A DNA stretch of 64,000 nt from CAVQXR01 sp046330455 (GCA_046330455.1 JAXLSU010000003.1:255519-319518), one strand, 5' to 3'. Positions 34,105 to 42,163 are shown, counted from the first letter of the stretch. Notes: generated by a model not told the origin, from the letters alone. A program made the numbers and translations.

Positions 34105-35056
34105 GAGACCGGTGGAAACCGCGGTCGTGACCGGTGGAGCGGGCTTCGTCGGCTCCCACCTCTGCGAGTACCTGCTCGAGCGCGGCTACCGCGTCGTGTG
34201 CGTGGACAACCTCGACACGGGCACGCTCCAGAACATCGAGCACATCCGCAGCGACCGGTTCGAGTTCCGAAACCACGACGTCACCGAGCACGTCGACGTC
34301 CCGGGGCCGGTCGACGTGATCTTCCACCTCGCAAGCCCCGCGAGCCCGATCGATTACATGCGGCTGCCGCTGCACACGCTGAAGGTCGGCTCCTACGGCA
34401 CACACAACGCGCTCGGGCTCGCGAAGTTCAAGCGGGCCCGCTTCCTGCTCGCGTCCACGAGCGAGGTCTACGGCGACCCCCAGATCCATCCGCAACCGGA
34501 GAGCTACTGGGGCAACGTGAACCCGATCGGGCCGAGGGGCGTCTACGACGAGGCCAAGCGGTACGCCGAGGCGATGACGATGGCGTACCACCGCCAGCAG
34601 GGTGTCGACACGTGTATCGCCCGCATCTTCAACACGTACGGACCGAGGATGCGCCCGTACGACGGCCGCGCGATCCCGACGTTCCTGCGTCAGGCGCTGG
34701 CCGGGAAGCCGCTCACCGTCTTCGGGGACGGCTCCCAGACGCGGAGCTTCTGCTACGTCGACGATCTCGTGCGGGGGCTGCACCTGCTCGCGACGAGCGG
34801 CGAGCACCTCCCGGTGAACCTCGGCAACCCCGAGGAGCAGACGCTGCTCGAGCTCGCCCGCATCGTGGTCGGAGCCACCGGCTCGGCGAGCGAGATCATC
34901 TTCGAGGCGCTGCCGATCGACGACCCGCAGGTGCGCCAGCCGGACATCGCCCGGGCGCGCGAGGTGCTCGGGTGGGAGCCCGCCGTCTCGCTGCACGACG
35001 GTCTCGCCCGTACGATCGAGTCGTTGACGGTCACGCCGTCGATCACCGCTTCGTGA
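34103..35056 (+). CDS. UDP-glucuronate decarboxylase-like (UDP-xylose synthase) SDR enzyme
   Basis: About 317 residues with the UXS-type pattern: VTGGAGFVGSHLCEYLL, HLASPASPIDYMRLPL, STSEVYGDP, YWGNVNPIGPRG and the catalytic YDEAKR (YxxxK). FNTYGPRMRP and QTRSFCYVDDLVRG follow. UXS converts UDP-glucuronate to UDP-xylose for glycan synthesis. ATG 34103 is the longest start; GTG 34112 is favoured by a -10 hexamer 7 bases upstream. The gene overlaps hemE by 4 bases. Its likely product would feed the polysaccharide cluster, 3 kb away. Confidence 0.85.
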   Translation: MRPVETAVVTGGAGFVGSHLCEYLLERGYRVVCVDNLDTGTLQNIEHIRSDRFEFRNHDVTEHVDVPGPVDVIFHLASPASPIDYMRLPLHTLKVGSYGTHNALGLAKFKRARFLLASTSEVYGDPQIHPQPESYWGNVNPIGPRGVYDEAKRYAEAMTMAYHRQQGVDTCIARIFNTYGPRMRPYDGRAIPTFLRQALAGKPLTVFGDGSQTRSFCYVDDLVRGLHLLATSGEHLPVNLGNPEEQTLLELARIVVGATGSASEIIFEALPIDDPQVRQPDIARAREVLGWEPAVSLHDGLARTIESLTVTPSITAS

Positions 35057-36105
35057 GCGGCGATCCGCCCGTCGGGGCGCCGACGCCGGCACCCCTGCTC
35101 GTCCGGGCTGCGAGACGGGAGCCGGTCGAGCACACCCCCGTGTGGTTCATGCGGCAGGCCGGCCGCTCGCTCCCCGAGTATCGGGCCGTCCGCGAGCGCC
35201 ACGATCTCTTCGGTATCTGCCGGCGACCCGAACTCTGCGCCGAGGTCACGCTGCAGCCTGTACGCGCACACGGCGTGGACGCAGCGGTCATCTACTCGGA
35301 CATCATGCTGCCCGTCATCGGCATGGGGGTGGGCGTCGAGCTCGTCGAGGGAGTCGGGCCCGTTGTCGAGGCCCCCATCCGCTCGCGGGCCGACGTGGCG
35401 CGGCTCGGTCGTCTCGACCCCGCCGCCCAGCTCCCGTTCGCGCTCGAGGCGATCGGGCTCGTACGCCGGGAGCTTCCGGCCGAGAAGGCCCTCGTCGGTT
35501 TCACGGGCGGGCCGTTCACGGTCGCCGGCTACCTGATCGAGGGCCGGCCGAGCCGGAGCTTCGTGAGCACGAAGCGCTGCATGTACGGAGCGCCCGAGGT
35601 CTGGCACGCGCTGATGGAGAGCCTCTCGGAGGCGTTCGCCGCGTTCGCTCGGGCACAGGTCGTCGCCGGAGCGGATGCGATCCAGCTGTTCGACTCGTGG
35701 GTCGGCTTCCTGAGCGCGGCCGACTACCGGGAGTTCGTGGCCCCGTACTCGGAGCGCATCCTGGCCGGGGTCGACTGCCCCACGATCCACTTCGGGACGG
35801 GCTGCGGCCACCTGCTCGGTGAGCTGGCGGCCGTCGGAGGGGATGTGATCGGAGTCGACTGGCGCGTTCCCCTCGTGGAGGCCTGGGATGTCGTCGGCCT
35901 CGACCGCGGCGTTCAGGGCAATCTCGACCCGACGCTCCTGCTCGGGCCGTTCGCGCGCGTGGAGAGCGAGGCGAGGGCGCTCCTGAGCTCGGTGTCGGGC
36001 CGTCCGGGTCACATCTTCAACCTCGGCCACGGTGTGCTTCCGGAAACCGATCCCGTCGCTCTGCGCCGGCTCTGCGAGCTCGTGCACGACCTCACCAGCC
36101 GCTGA
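35053..36105 (+). CDS. hemE: Uroporphyrinogen decarboxylase
   Basis: A 350-residue HemE. The family patterns are WFMRQAGRSLPEYR (about residues 35-48), YSDIMLPVIGMGV, VGFTGGPFTVAGYLIEG, LFDSWVG and FNLGHGVLPETDP at the end. The first and last bind the substrate carboxylates. It removes four carboxyl groups from uroporphyrinogen III to give coproporphyrinogen III in heme synthesis. The GTG start overlaps the stop of the UXS-like gene (GTGA), an unusual pairing. No other heme gene is in the window. Confidence 0.93.
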   Translation: MSGDPPVGAPTPAPLLVRAARREPVEHTPVWFMRQAGRSLPEYRAVRERHDLFGICRRPELCAEVTLQPVRAHGVDAAVIYSDIMLPVIGMGVGVELVEGVGPVVEAPIRSRADVARLGRLDPAAQLPFALEAIGLVRRELPAEKALVGFTGGPFTVAGYLIEGRPSRSFVSTKRCMYGAPEVWHALMESLSEAFAAFARAQVVAGADAIQLFDSWVGFLSAADYREFVAPYSERILAGVDCPTIHFGTGCGHLLGELAAVGGDVIGVDWRVPLVEAWDVVGLDRGVQGNLDPTLLLGPFARVESEARALLSSVSGRPGHIFNLGHGVLPETDPVALRRLCELVHDLTSR

Positions 36106-36176
36106 TGAGCCCGATCCCGCATGGTTCCCACCGCGTGCCGCCGGCGCTTCTCCGGGGCCGTACACGACGCGTGAGC

Positions 36177-36182
36177 TAGGCT
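36177..36182 (+). promoter_or_regulatory. -10 hexamer for the 89-residue ORF
   Basis: TAGGCT followed by six bases and ATG 36189; leaderless pattern. Confidence 0.45.
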
Positions 36183-36188
36183 CAGCGC

Positions 36189-36458
36189 ATGAGCGCACGG
36201 AGCTGCCCGGACTGGCCCTCTCTGCTCGAGATCTCGCCCGATCTCCACTTCAAGCACTACACCCTCGTCGAGGCGCGGTTGCCCGCCGACGCGCTCGTGC
36301 AGCTCCGGGACGTTCCGATGCAGGCCGTCGCCGTCTGTGCCGATCTCGACCATCACGTCTTCAACCCCGACCACACCGATCCACGGGTCGCCGCGGCTCT
36401 GCGCGAGACCCACTGGTTCGACCTGCGTGAGTGGTCGGCGCGCGGCCTTCCCGGCTGA
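36189..36458 (+). CDS. Small protein of unknown function
   Basis: 89 residues, acidic-neutral, with no membrane segment. It contains DLHFKHYTLVEARLPADALV and AVCADLDHHVFNPDHTDPRV with several histidines and aspartates that could bind a metal. I do not recognise a family. The start is supported by a -10 hexamer 6 bases upstream. It converges on hisA across a gap that holds two dispersed repeats. Confidence 0.6.
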   Translation: MSARSCPDWPSLLEISPDLHFKHYTLVEARLPADALVQLRDVPMQAVAVCADLDHHVFNPDHTDPRVAAALRETHWFDLREWSARGLPG

Positions 36459-36497
36459 TCCGGAGCTCGCGGCCGAGCTGAGCGCGCTGCGTCGGAT

Positions 36498-36568
36498 GAC
36501 CGTTACCGCCGGGCTCCGCCCGGCTCCTACGCGGGTCCGACCCGGCCGAGCCGGGCCGTCAGCCGCGA
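36498..36568. repeat. Dispersed two-hairpin repeat, copy 2
   Basis: It matches 6594-6664 at nearly every position, with hairpins GCCGGGC-TCC-GCCCGGC and CCCGGC-CGA-GCCGGG. It is separated by two bases from copy 3. Confidence 0.7.
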
Positions 36569-36570
36569 GG

Positions 36571-36640
36571 TCGTGACCGCCGGGCTTCGCCCGGCTTCTA
36601 CGCGGGTCCGTCCCGGCCGAGCCGGGCCGTCAGCCGCGAG
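36571..36640. repeat. Dispersed two-hairpin repeat, copy 3, running into hisA
   Basis: Tandem with copy 2. Its second half supplies the stop codon (36598-36600) and the last 13 or so codons of hisA on the opposite strand, so the element seems to have become part of the gene end. Confidence 0.7.
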
Positions 36641-37443
36641 ATCGCCGAGAGCGGGACCGTGCCCTCGAGCAGGGCACGACCGACGACGGCGCCCTCGAGG
36701 CCGAGCCCGGCGAGGCGCTCGAGGTCTCGCTGCGAGCGGATTCCCCCGGCCGCGAGGATCGGAAGTCCCGCGGCGTCACGGACGGCGGCGAGCAGATCCA
36801 GGTCGGGACCGCGCATCGTTCCGTCTCGCTCGACGGCCGTGCAGTGCAGGCGCGGGACCCCGACGGCTCGACAGCGTCGGGCGGCCTCGACGACCGTGAG
36901 CCCGGCCTCGCGCTCCCAGCCGGAGATCGCCAGGCGGCCGTTCCTCGAGTCGACGGCGATCACCAGGCGGTCGCCGATTGCCTCGACGAAGCGCTCGAGG
37001 GCCGCATCGGCCGTGAAGGCAGCCGTGCCGACGATCACCCGCGCCGCGCCCGCGTCGAGGAGCTCGAGCGCGTCCTCGACCGACCGGATACCTCCGGACG
37101 CCTGCACCGGCACGGCGCCCGCCGCCTCGACCAGCCGGGCGATGAGCTCCGGGCGGATCCGTCCTTCCCGGGCTCCTCCGAGATCGACCACGTGGATCAG
37201 GGCGGGGTGTGCGCTCGCGAAGCGCTCGACGAGGCCGGCCGGATCGCCGGCCCGGCGCCCGATGCGAGCGTAGTCACCCTGCTCGAGCCGGACGGCCTCC
37301 TCGCCGAGCACGTCGACCGCAGGAATGACGACGAACGCCCGCGCTGACGGCCCCGCGCCCGTCTCGGAGCTCGACGACCCTCCAGGCTCGTGCGACCCCG
37401 CGACGTTCGTATCGTCGCCGTCTTGTGCGCTGCGCGATCTCAT
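36598..37443 (-). CDS. hisA: HisA: ProFAR isomerase
   Basis: 281 residues. The TIM-barrel isomerase starts at about residue 37 with VVIPAVDVLGEEAVRLEQGD (catalytic Asp in AVD). VDLGGAREG, QASGGIRSVEDA, the second Asp in IAVDSRNG, and AAGGIRSQRDLERL complete the core. It opens the ProFAR ring in histidine synthesis. An extra 36-residue Ser/Gly-rich N-terminus precedes the barrel, because no ATG, GTG or TTG occurs nearer. The gene is divergent from the rest of the his genes. The related PriA role in tryptophan synthesis in actinobacteria is possible. The C-terminal end overlaps a dispersed repeat. Confidence 0.85.
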   Translation of the reverse strand: MRSRSAQDGDDTNVAGSHEPGGSSSSETGAGPSARAFVVIPAVDVLGEEAVRLEQGDYARIGRRAGDPAGLVERFASAHPALIHVVDLGGAREGRIRPELIARLVEAAGAVPVQASGGIRSVEDALELLDAGAARVIVGTAAFTADAALERFVEAIGDRLVIAVDSRNGRLAISGWEREAGLTVVEAARRCRAVGVPRLHCTAVERDGTMRGPDLDLLAAVRDAAGLPILAAGGIRSQRDLERLAGLGLEGAVVGRALLEGTVPLSAISRLTARLGRDGPA

Positions 37444-37458
37444 GTTAACATGCTAACA
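37441..37458. promoter_or_regulatory. Palindrome between divergent hisA and the YerC-like regulator
   Basis: CATGTTAACATG (37441-37452) is a perfect 12-base palindrome, overlapping a wider dyad TGTTAACATGCTAACA (37443-37458). It begins at the hisA start codon and is 40 bases before the YerC-like gene. GTTAAC also forms the centre of the E. coli trp operator, and YerC is a TrpR relative, so binding by that protein is a reasonable guess. Confidence 0.55.
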
Positions 37459-37498
37459 CGTAAGGACAGACAGAATCCAGGTCGGGCGGTTCGCAGCG

Positions 37499-37813
37499 AT
37501 GGCAGAGGAGCAATCACACCCGTGGTCGAGCAGGGAGATCCAGGAGCTGTTCGAGATCGTGCTGAGCCTGCGGACTCTGGACGAGGCGGAGCGGTTCTTC
37601 CGCGACCTGTGCACGCTCTCGGAGCTCGAGGCGATGGCGCATCGCTGGCAGGCGGCGAAGCTGGTCAGCGAGGGCCTGCCCTACCTCGAGGTGAGCAGGA
37701 GGACAGGCGCCTCGACAACGACCGTGACGAGGGTCGCCCACTGGCTGCGCCACGGCGAGGGCGGCTACCGGCTGGCGCTCGAGAGGAGCCGGCAGCGCGA
37801 GACGACCGCCTGA
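37499..37813 (+). CDS. YerC/YecD-family TrpR-like regulator
   Basis: A 104-residue all-helical protein of the TrpR superfamily. FEIVLSLRTLDEAERFFRDL (about residues 18-37) and LSELEAMAHRWQAAKLV form the dimer core. SRRTGASTTTVTRVAHWL (about residues 66-83) is the helix-turn-helix. These proteins often head histidine operons but their ligand is uncertain. The stop overlaps the hisG start. It probably regulates the his genes on both sides through the palindrome at 37441-37458. Confidence 0.85.
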   Translation: MAEEQSHPWSSREIQELFEIVLSLRTLDEAERFFRDLCTLSELEAMAHRWQAAKLVSEGLPYLEVSRRTGASTTTVTRVAHWLRHGEGGYRLALERSRQRETTA

Positions 37814-38649
37814 AGATCGCGATCCCGGCGAAGGGCCGGCTCCGCGAGCCTGCGGTGTCGCTGCTCGAGGAGGCCGGCCTCGGGCCCGAGGAGCCGGGCG
37901 AGCGAGCGCTCGCCTTTCCCTGCCGCAACGCCCCCATCGACGTGCTCCTCGTACGTGCCGCGGACATTCCCGAGTACGTGCAGGACGGCGTCGTCGACTG
38001 CGGCGTGACCGGCCAGGATCTCGTGCGCGAGCGCGGGGCGCGGGTGAGGGAGCTGCTGCCGCTCGGGTTCGGCGGCTGCACCCTGCAGGCAGCGGTCCCG
38101 CAGGAGTTCGGCGCGACCGATCTCGCCGATCTCGACGGTCTGAGGATCGCGACCGTCTTCCCGCGTCTCGCGCGGGAGCTGCTCGGGCAGCACGGCATTG
38201 GCGCGACGCTCGTCGACGTCACCGGGTCGGTCGAGATCGCACCGCGGCTCGGGCTCGCGGACGGGATCATCGACCTCGTCTCGAGCGGTAACACCCTGCG
38301 GACGAACGGCCTTCGCTCGCTCGGGGTGCTGTTCTCGTCCCAGGCGGTGCTGATCGGCGGTGAGGAGCCGCACGACGAGGCTCTGCAGCTCGTGCGCGTG
38401 ATCAAGAGCGTCGTGGACGCGCGCGGCATGCGGTACCTGATGATGAACGCGCCCGAGAGCGCGCTGCCGCTCCTCTCGCGGCTCGTGCCGGGAAGTAAGG
38501 CGCCGAGCGTCCTTCCCCTCTCCGAGCCCGGCATGGTTGCCGTCCACGCGTTGATCCCGGCGAGCGACGTCTGGACGCTGCTCCCGGCGCTCGAGGAGGC
38601 CGGTGCGACGTCGATCCTTCTCGTTCCGGTCGAGAGGATGCTCGGGTGA
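37810..38649 (+). CDS. hisG: ATP phosphoribosyltransferase, long form, CTG start
   Basis: 279 residues, the length of the long HisG form that has its own C-terminal regulatory domain and needs no HisZ. It begins KIAIPAKGRLREPAV, then DIPEYVQDGVVDCGVTGQDLV and IATVFPRLARELL. The PRPP loop is in DGIIDLVSSGNTLRTNGL, and an ACT-like domain follows from about residue 205. It catalyses the first step of histidine synthesis. No ATG, GTG or TTG lies in frame at the proper N-terminus. CTG 37810 is the only start that fits and overlaps the previous stop (CTGA). Confidence 0.88.
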   Translation: MKIAIPAKGRLREPAVSLLEEAGLGPEEPGERALAFPCRNAPIDVLLVRAADIPEYVQDGVVDCGVTGQDLVRERGARVRELLPLGFGGCTLQAAVPQEFGATDLADLDGLRIATVFPRLARELLGQHGIGATLVDVTGSVEIAPRLGLADGIIDLVSSGNTLRTNGLRSLGVLFSSQAVLIGGEEPHDEALQLVRVIKSVVDARGMRYLMMNAPESALPLLSRLVPGSKAPSVLPLSEPGMVAVHALIPASDVWTLLPALEEAGATSILLVPVERMLG

Positions 38650-40202
38650 GCGTGGGGCGAACGCCCTCGGGCCTCCGTTCGCTGTCGCCGTCGTTCCGTC
38701 CGTACGGCTGGGCGATGGCGACCTCCGAGATCGCGCGGCTCGCCGGCATCGACCCGGTCGAGGTGCTGCGCTTCGACGGCAACGTCCCTGCCGACCCGCC
38801 CGCGTGCGCCCGCCCGGGTACGGTTGCCGGCGCGCTCGCCGAGGTGAACACCTACCCGCACGGCGGCTACGGCCCGCTCGTGCCGGCGCTCGCCCGGTAC
38901 GCGGGCGTCGAGCCCGAGAACGTCGTGCTCGGCGCCGGTGCGGACGACCTGATCATGCTCGTCGCCCGCTCCTTCGCAGGGCCGGGCGACACGGTGGCGG
39001 TGCTCGACGAGCCGACGTACCCGGTCTTTCGCGTCGGCGCCCAGCTCGCCGGTGCGGAGGTGGGTGCGGATGATCCGGTCCTGACGTTCGTGTGCCGGCC
39101 CCACAACCCGACCGGCGCCTTCGGGCCGCTGCCGGCCGCCCGGCCACTCGCCGTCGACGAGGCGTACTTCGAGTACGCGGGCGAGAGCGCGATCGACCTG
39201 ATCGACGACGGCGTCGTGGTCCTCCGTACCCTGTCGAAGGCGTTCGGGCTCGCCGGGGCGCGGGTCGGCTACGCGATCGCCGACCGCGAGACCGCGGCCG
39301 AGCTGAACGCTCGCCAGTCGCCGGCCGCCGTCTCGACGATCTCGGCCGCGCTCGCGCTCGCTGCGCTCGCCTCCCCGCCCGACGTCTCCTGGGAGGTCGA
39401 GGAGCGCGAGCGGCTGGCGCAGGCGCTGCGCACCCTCGGCTTCGAGCCCCTCCCGTCGAGGGCGAACTTCGTCTTCGTGCCGACCGGGGAGGCCGAGGTG
39501 CTCGGTGATGCCCTGCTGGGTCAGGGGCTCGCCGTCAGGGTGTTCCCGAACGGCATCCGGATCTCGGTGCGCAACCGCGACGACGACGACGTGCTGCTCG
39601 ACGCGATCGCCCGAGCCGTCGACCGGCCGAGCCCGGTCTCGGAACCCGGCGGTCGCCGGGTTCGCTACGTGCGCGCGACGGCGGAGACGCGGATCGCGGT
39701 CAGGCTCGCCCTCGACGGCGCCGGCCGCGTGCGCGTCGCGACCGGGGCCGGGCTCTACGATCACTTCCTCGAGCAGCTCGCGTTCCACGGCGGGCTCGAT
39801 CTGCTCCTCGAGGCCGCGAGCGATCTCGAGACGGGCCCCCATCACACGGCGGAGGACTCGGCGCTCGCACTCGGCGCTGCGCTCGATCGCGCGCTCGGCG
39901 ACCGTGGCGGTATCGCCCGCTACGGAGACGCGGTCGTTCCGATGGACGACGCGCTGGCGCGCGCCTCGATCGATCTCGGCGGCCGGCCGTGGTGTGAGTG
40001 CGCGATCGAGCACGACCCGGGCCTGGCCGCGCACATGTTCCAGAGCCTGACCCAGTCGGGCCGCCTCGGCCTCCACGTCGAGGCAACCGGTCGGGATCCC
40101 CACCATGTCGCGGAAGCGGCGTTCAAGGCCGTCGGCCGGGCGCTCCGTGCAGCCGTTCGCCGGGAAGGCGTCGGCATTCCCTCGACCAAGGGCATCGTGT
40201 GA
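38646..40202 (+). CDS. hisC-hisB: HisC-HisB fusion: aminotransferase and IGP dehydratase
   Basis: 518 residues in one frame. Residues 1 to about 330 are histidinol-phosphate aminotransferase, with PLP motifs DEPTYPVFRVG, CRPHNPTGAFG, VDEAYFEYAG and LRTLSKAFGLAGARVGY (Schiff-base Lys). Residues about 335-518 are imidazoleglycerol-phosphate dehydratase, with DHFLEQLAFHGGLDL, PHHTAEDSALALG and DPHHVAEAAFKAVGRAL giving the metal-binding histidines. A short linker joins them without a stop. The two halves catalyse consecutive steps (IGP to IAP to histidinol phosphate). GTG 38646 overlaps the hisG stop. No hisD is in the window. Confidence 0.9.
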   Translation: MSVGRTPSGLRSLSPSFRPYGWAMATSEIARLAGIDPVEVLRFDGNVPADPPACARPGTVAGALAEVNTYPHGGYGPLVPALARYAGVEPENVVLGAGADDLIMLVARSFAGPGDTVAVLDEPTYPVFRVGAQLAGAEVGADDPVLTFVCRPHNPTGAFGPLPAARPLAVDEAYFEYAGESAIDLIDDGVVVLRTLSKAFGLAGARVGYAIADRETAAELNARQSPAAVSTISAALALAALASPPDVSWEVEERERLAQALRTLGFEPLPSRANFVFVPTGEAEVLGDALLGQGLAVRVFPNGIRISVRNRDDDDVLLDAIARAVDRPSPVSEPGGRRVRYVRATAETRIAVRLALDGAGRVRVATGAGLYDHFLEQLAFHGGLDLLLEAASDLETGPHHTAEDSALALGAALDRALGDRGGIARYGDAVVPMDDALARASIDLGGRPWCECAIEHDPGLAAHMFQSLTQSGRLGLHVEATGRDPHHVAEAAFKAVGRALRAAVRREGVGIPSTKGIV

Positions 40203-40314
40203 CCCTCTTTCTCCGACCCGGTGCCGGGGCCACCCCTCGCCTCCTCCCGACTTCATCGTATCGCCGGAATGCGCACGTGTTCTGCGCGGACCGTGACAGG
40301 ACCCGGGAGATTCG
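40203..40314 (+). other. 112-base gap inside the his operon
   Basis: The only break of note in the his run. I see no hairpin or gene. CGTATCGC near 40257 may be a weak -10, and GGGAG (40306-40310) is a fair ribosome-binding site 4-6 bases before the hisH GTG. Confidence 0.3.
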
Positions 40315-40869
40315 GTGACGGTTGTCCGCATCGCCGACTACGGGGCCGGGAACACCCTCTCGGTGGAGGTCGCCTTCCGCCGGCTTCGCGCCGACGTGGC
40401 CGTGACGGACGAGCCGGCGCAGCTCGCAGCGGCTGACCTGGCGGTGCTTCCGGGCGTCGGGTCGGCGGCCTCGGCGATGGCCGGCCTGCGTCGGCGAGAG
40501 CTCGACCGCGCGCTCGTCGAGCGCGTCGCCGAGGGTGCGCCCACGCTCGGGATCTGCCTCGGCCTCCAGCTCGCGCTCGAGGAGACGGAGGAGGACGGCG
40601 GGGTCGAGGGCCTCGGGATCGTGACGGGGAAGGCGACGCTGCTCTCCGAGGGCAGGGTGCCGCGCATCGGCTGGGCGGCCGTCGACCCCGGAGGGGAGGC
40701 GTACTACTTCGCTCACTCCTACGCGGCGCAGACCCCCGACGCCGTCGCCTTCTCGGAGGGCGTCGTCGCCGAGGTCAGGCACGGATCGTTCACCGGCGTC
40801 CAGTTCCACCCCGAGAAGAGCGCCGCCGCCGGCGCCCGCTACCTCGAACGATGCCTCTCCCTCGTCTGA
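40315..40869 (+). CDS. hisH: IGP synthase glutaminase subunit
   Basis: 184 residues with the class I glutamine amidotransferase triad: Cys in GICLGLQLALE (about residue 80), and His and Glu in GVQFHPEKS (about residues 164-166). IADYGAGNTLSVEVAF opens the protein. It makes ammonia from glutamine and passes it to the HisF barrel. The GTG start has a GGGAG upstream. It overlaps hisF by 19 bases. Confidence 0.93.
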   Translation: MTVVRIADYGAGNTLSVEVAFRRLRADVAVTDEPAQLAAADLAVLPGVGSAASAMAGLRRRELDRALVERVAEGAPTLGICLGLQLALEETEEDGGVEGLGIVTGKATLLSEGRVPRIGWAAVDPGGEAYYFAHSYAAQTPDAVAFSEGVVAEVRHGSFTGVQFHPEKSAAAGARYLERCLSLV

Positions 40870-41594
40870 TCCCCTGTCTCGACGTCGCCGGCGGCCGGGT
40901 GGTCAAGGGCGTCAAGTTCGAGGGGCTGCGCGACGTCGGCGACCCGGTCGAACTCGGGGCCGCCTACTCGGATGCCGGCGCGGACGAGCTCGTCTTCCTC
41001 GACGTGAAGGCGACGGTCGAGAACCGGCCCTCGCTCGTCGCGCTGGTCCGCCACGTCGCCGAGCGGCTCTCGATCCCGTTCACGGTCGGTGGGGGTGTCC
41101 GGTCGGTGGAAGACGCGACGGCGCTCCTCGACGCCGGCGCGGACAAGGTCTCGGTCAACTCGGCTGCGCTCGCCCGGCCGGAGCTGATCGGTGAGCTCGC
41201 CGAGCGGCTCGGCTCGCAGGCGGTCGTGGCCGCGATCGACGCCGGCGACGGCTCGGTCTTCTCCCACGCGGGCACGCGGGCGACCGGTCGGGCCGCCGTC
41301 GAGTGGGCCCGTGAGGCGCAGGAGCGCGGAGCCGGGGAGATCCTGCTCACCTCGATCGATGCGGACGGGACGCGCGAGGGGTACGACCTCCCGCTGACGC
41401 GCGCGGTCGCCGCCGCGGTGACGATCCCGGTGATCGCGTCGGGCGGCGCGGGAAGCGCCCGGCACGTCGCCGAGGCGCTCGAGGTCGCGCAGGCCGCCTT
41501 GCTCGCATCGATCCTGCACGAGAACCCGTCCCGACTGGCCTCGCTCCGCGAGGAGCTGCGTGAACTGGGGGTGACGTTGCGTGACCCGAGCTGA
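40851..41594 (+). CDS. hisF: IGP synthase cyclase subunit
   Basis: A 247-residue TIM barrel. Catalytic aspartates are in LIPCLDVAGGRVVKGV (Asp about 11) and VAAIDAGDGSV (about 131). FTVGGGVRSVEDA and VIASGGAGSARHVAEAL are phosphate-binding. With HisH it forms imidazoleglycerol phosphate and AICAR. The start lies inside the end of hisH and its own end overlaps hisIE by 14 bases, a tight translational chain. Confidence 0.93.
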   Translation: MPLPRLIPCLDVAGGRVVKGVKFEGLRDVGDPVELGAAYSDAGADELVFLDVKATVENRPSLVALVRHVAERLSIPFTVGGGVRSVEDATALLDAGADKVSVNSAALARPELIGELAERLGSQAVVAAIDAGDGSVFSHAGTRATGRAAVEWAREAQERGAGEILLTSIDADGTREGYDLPLTRAVAAAVTIPVIASGGAGSARHVAEALEVAQAALLASILHENPSRLASLREELRELGVTLRDPS

Positions 41595-42156
41595 TCTGAA
41601 GGCGGCGATCGTCCAGGACGCCGGTGACGGGCGGGTGCTGATGCTCGCCTGGATGGACGAGGAGGCGCTCCGGCTGACGCGGGAGACGGGTGAGGCCCAC
41701 TTCTGGAGCCGCTCGCGACAGGAGCTGTGGCGTAAGGGCGAGACGTCCGGCAACGTCCTCAGGGTCGAGGAGATCCGTGACGACTGTGACGGCGACGCGA
41801 TCCTCCTGCGGGTCGATCCGACAGGACCGGCCTGTCACACGGGCTCGCTGAGCTGCTTCGCTCCGTGGCTGTGGCGGCGGGTTGCACAACGGGCGCTCGA
41901 GCGCCCCGAGGGGTCGTACGTCGCGCGCCTGCTCGACGCCGGGGTGGGCAAGTGCGCGCAGAAGCTCGGCGAGGAGGGTGTGGAGGCCGCGCTCGCAGCT
42001 GTTGGTGAGACGGACGAGCGACTGGTTTCCGAGCTTGCCGACCTCTGGTTCGCGAGCTACGTCGTCCTGGCTGCGCGCGGGCTCGATCCGGCCCGGGTCG
42101 AGGACGAGCTGCGTCGCCGCGCGCTGGCGGCAGACGCCCGCGAAGCCACCGAGTGA
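41581..42156 (+). CDS. hisI: HisI-HisE bifunctional enzyme
   Basis: 191 residues. The HisI part (about 1-100) has VLMLAWMDEEAL, FWSRSRQELWRKGETSGN and the zinc-binding DDCDGDA and ACHTGSLSCF. The HisE part (about 105-185) has LLDAGVGKCAQKLGEEGVEA and ELADLWFASYVV. It hydrolyses PR-ATP to PR-AMP and then opens the ring to ProFAR, the substrate of HisA. GTG 41581 lies in the end of hisF. It is the last gene of the run, and the next gene is on the other strand. Confidence 0.92.
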   Translation: MTRADLKAAIVQDAGDGRVLMLAWMDEEALRLTRETGEAHFWSRSRQELWRKGETSGNVLRVEEIRDDCDGDAILLRVDPTGPACHTGSLSCFAPWLWRRVAQRALERPEGSYVARLLDAGVGKCAQKLGEEGVEAALAAVGETDERLVSELADLWFASYVVLAARGLDPARVEDELRRRALAADAREATE

Positions 42157-42163
42157 CAGGCTC

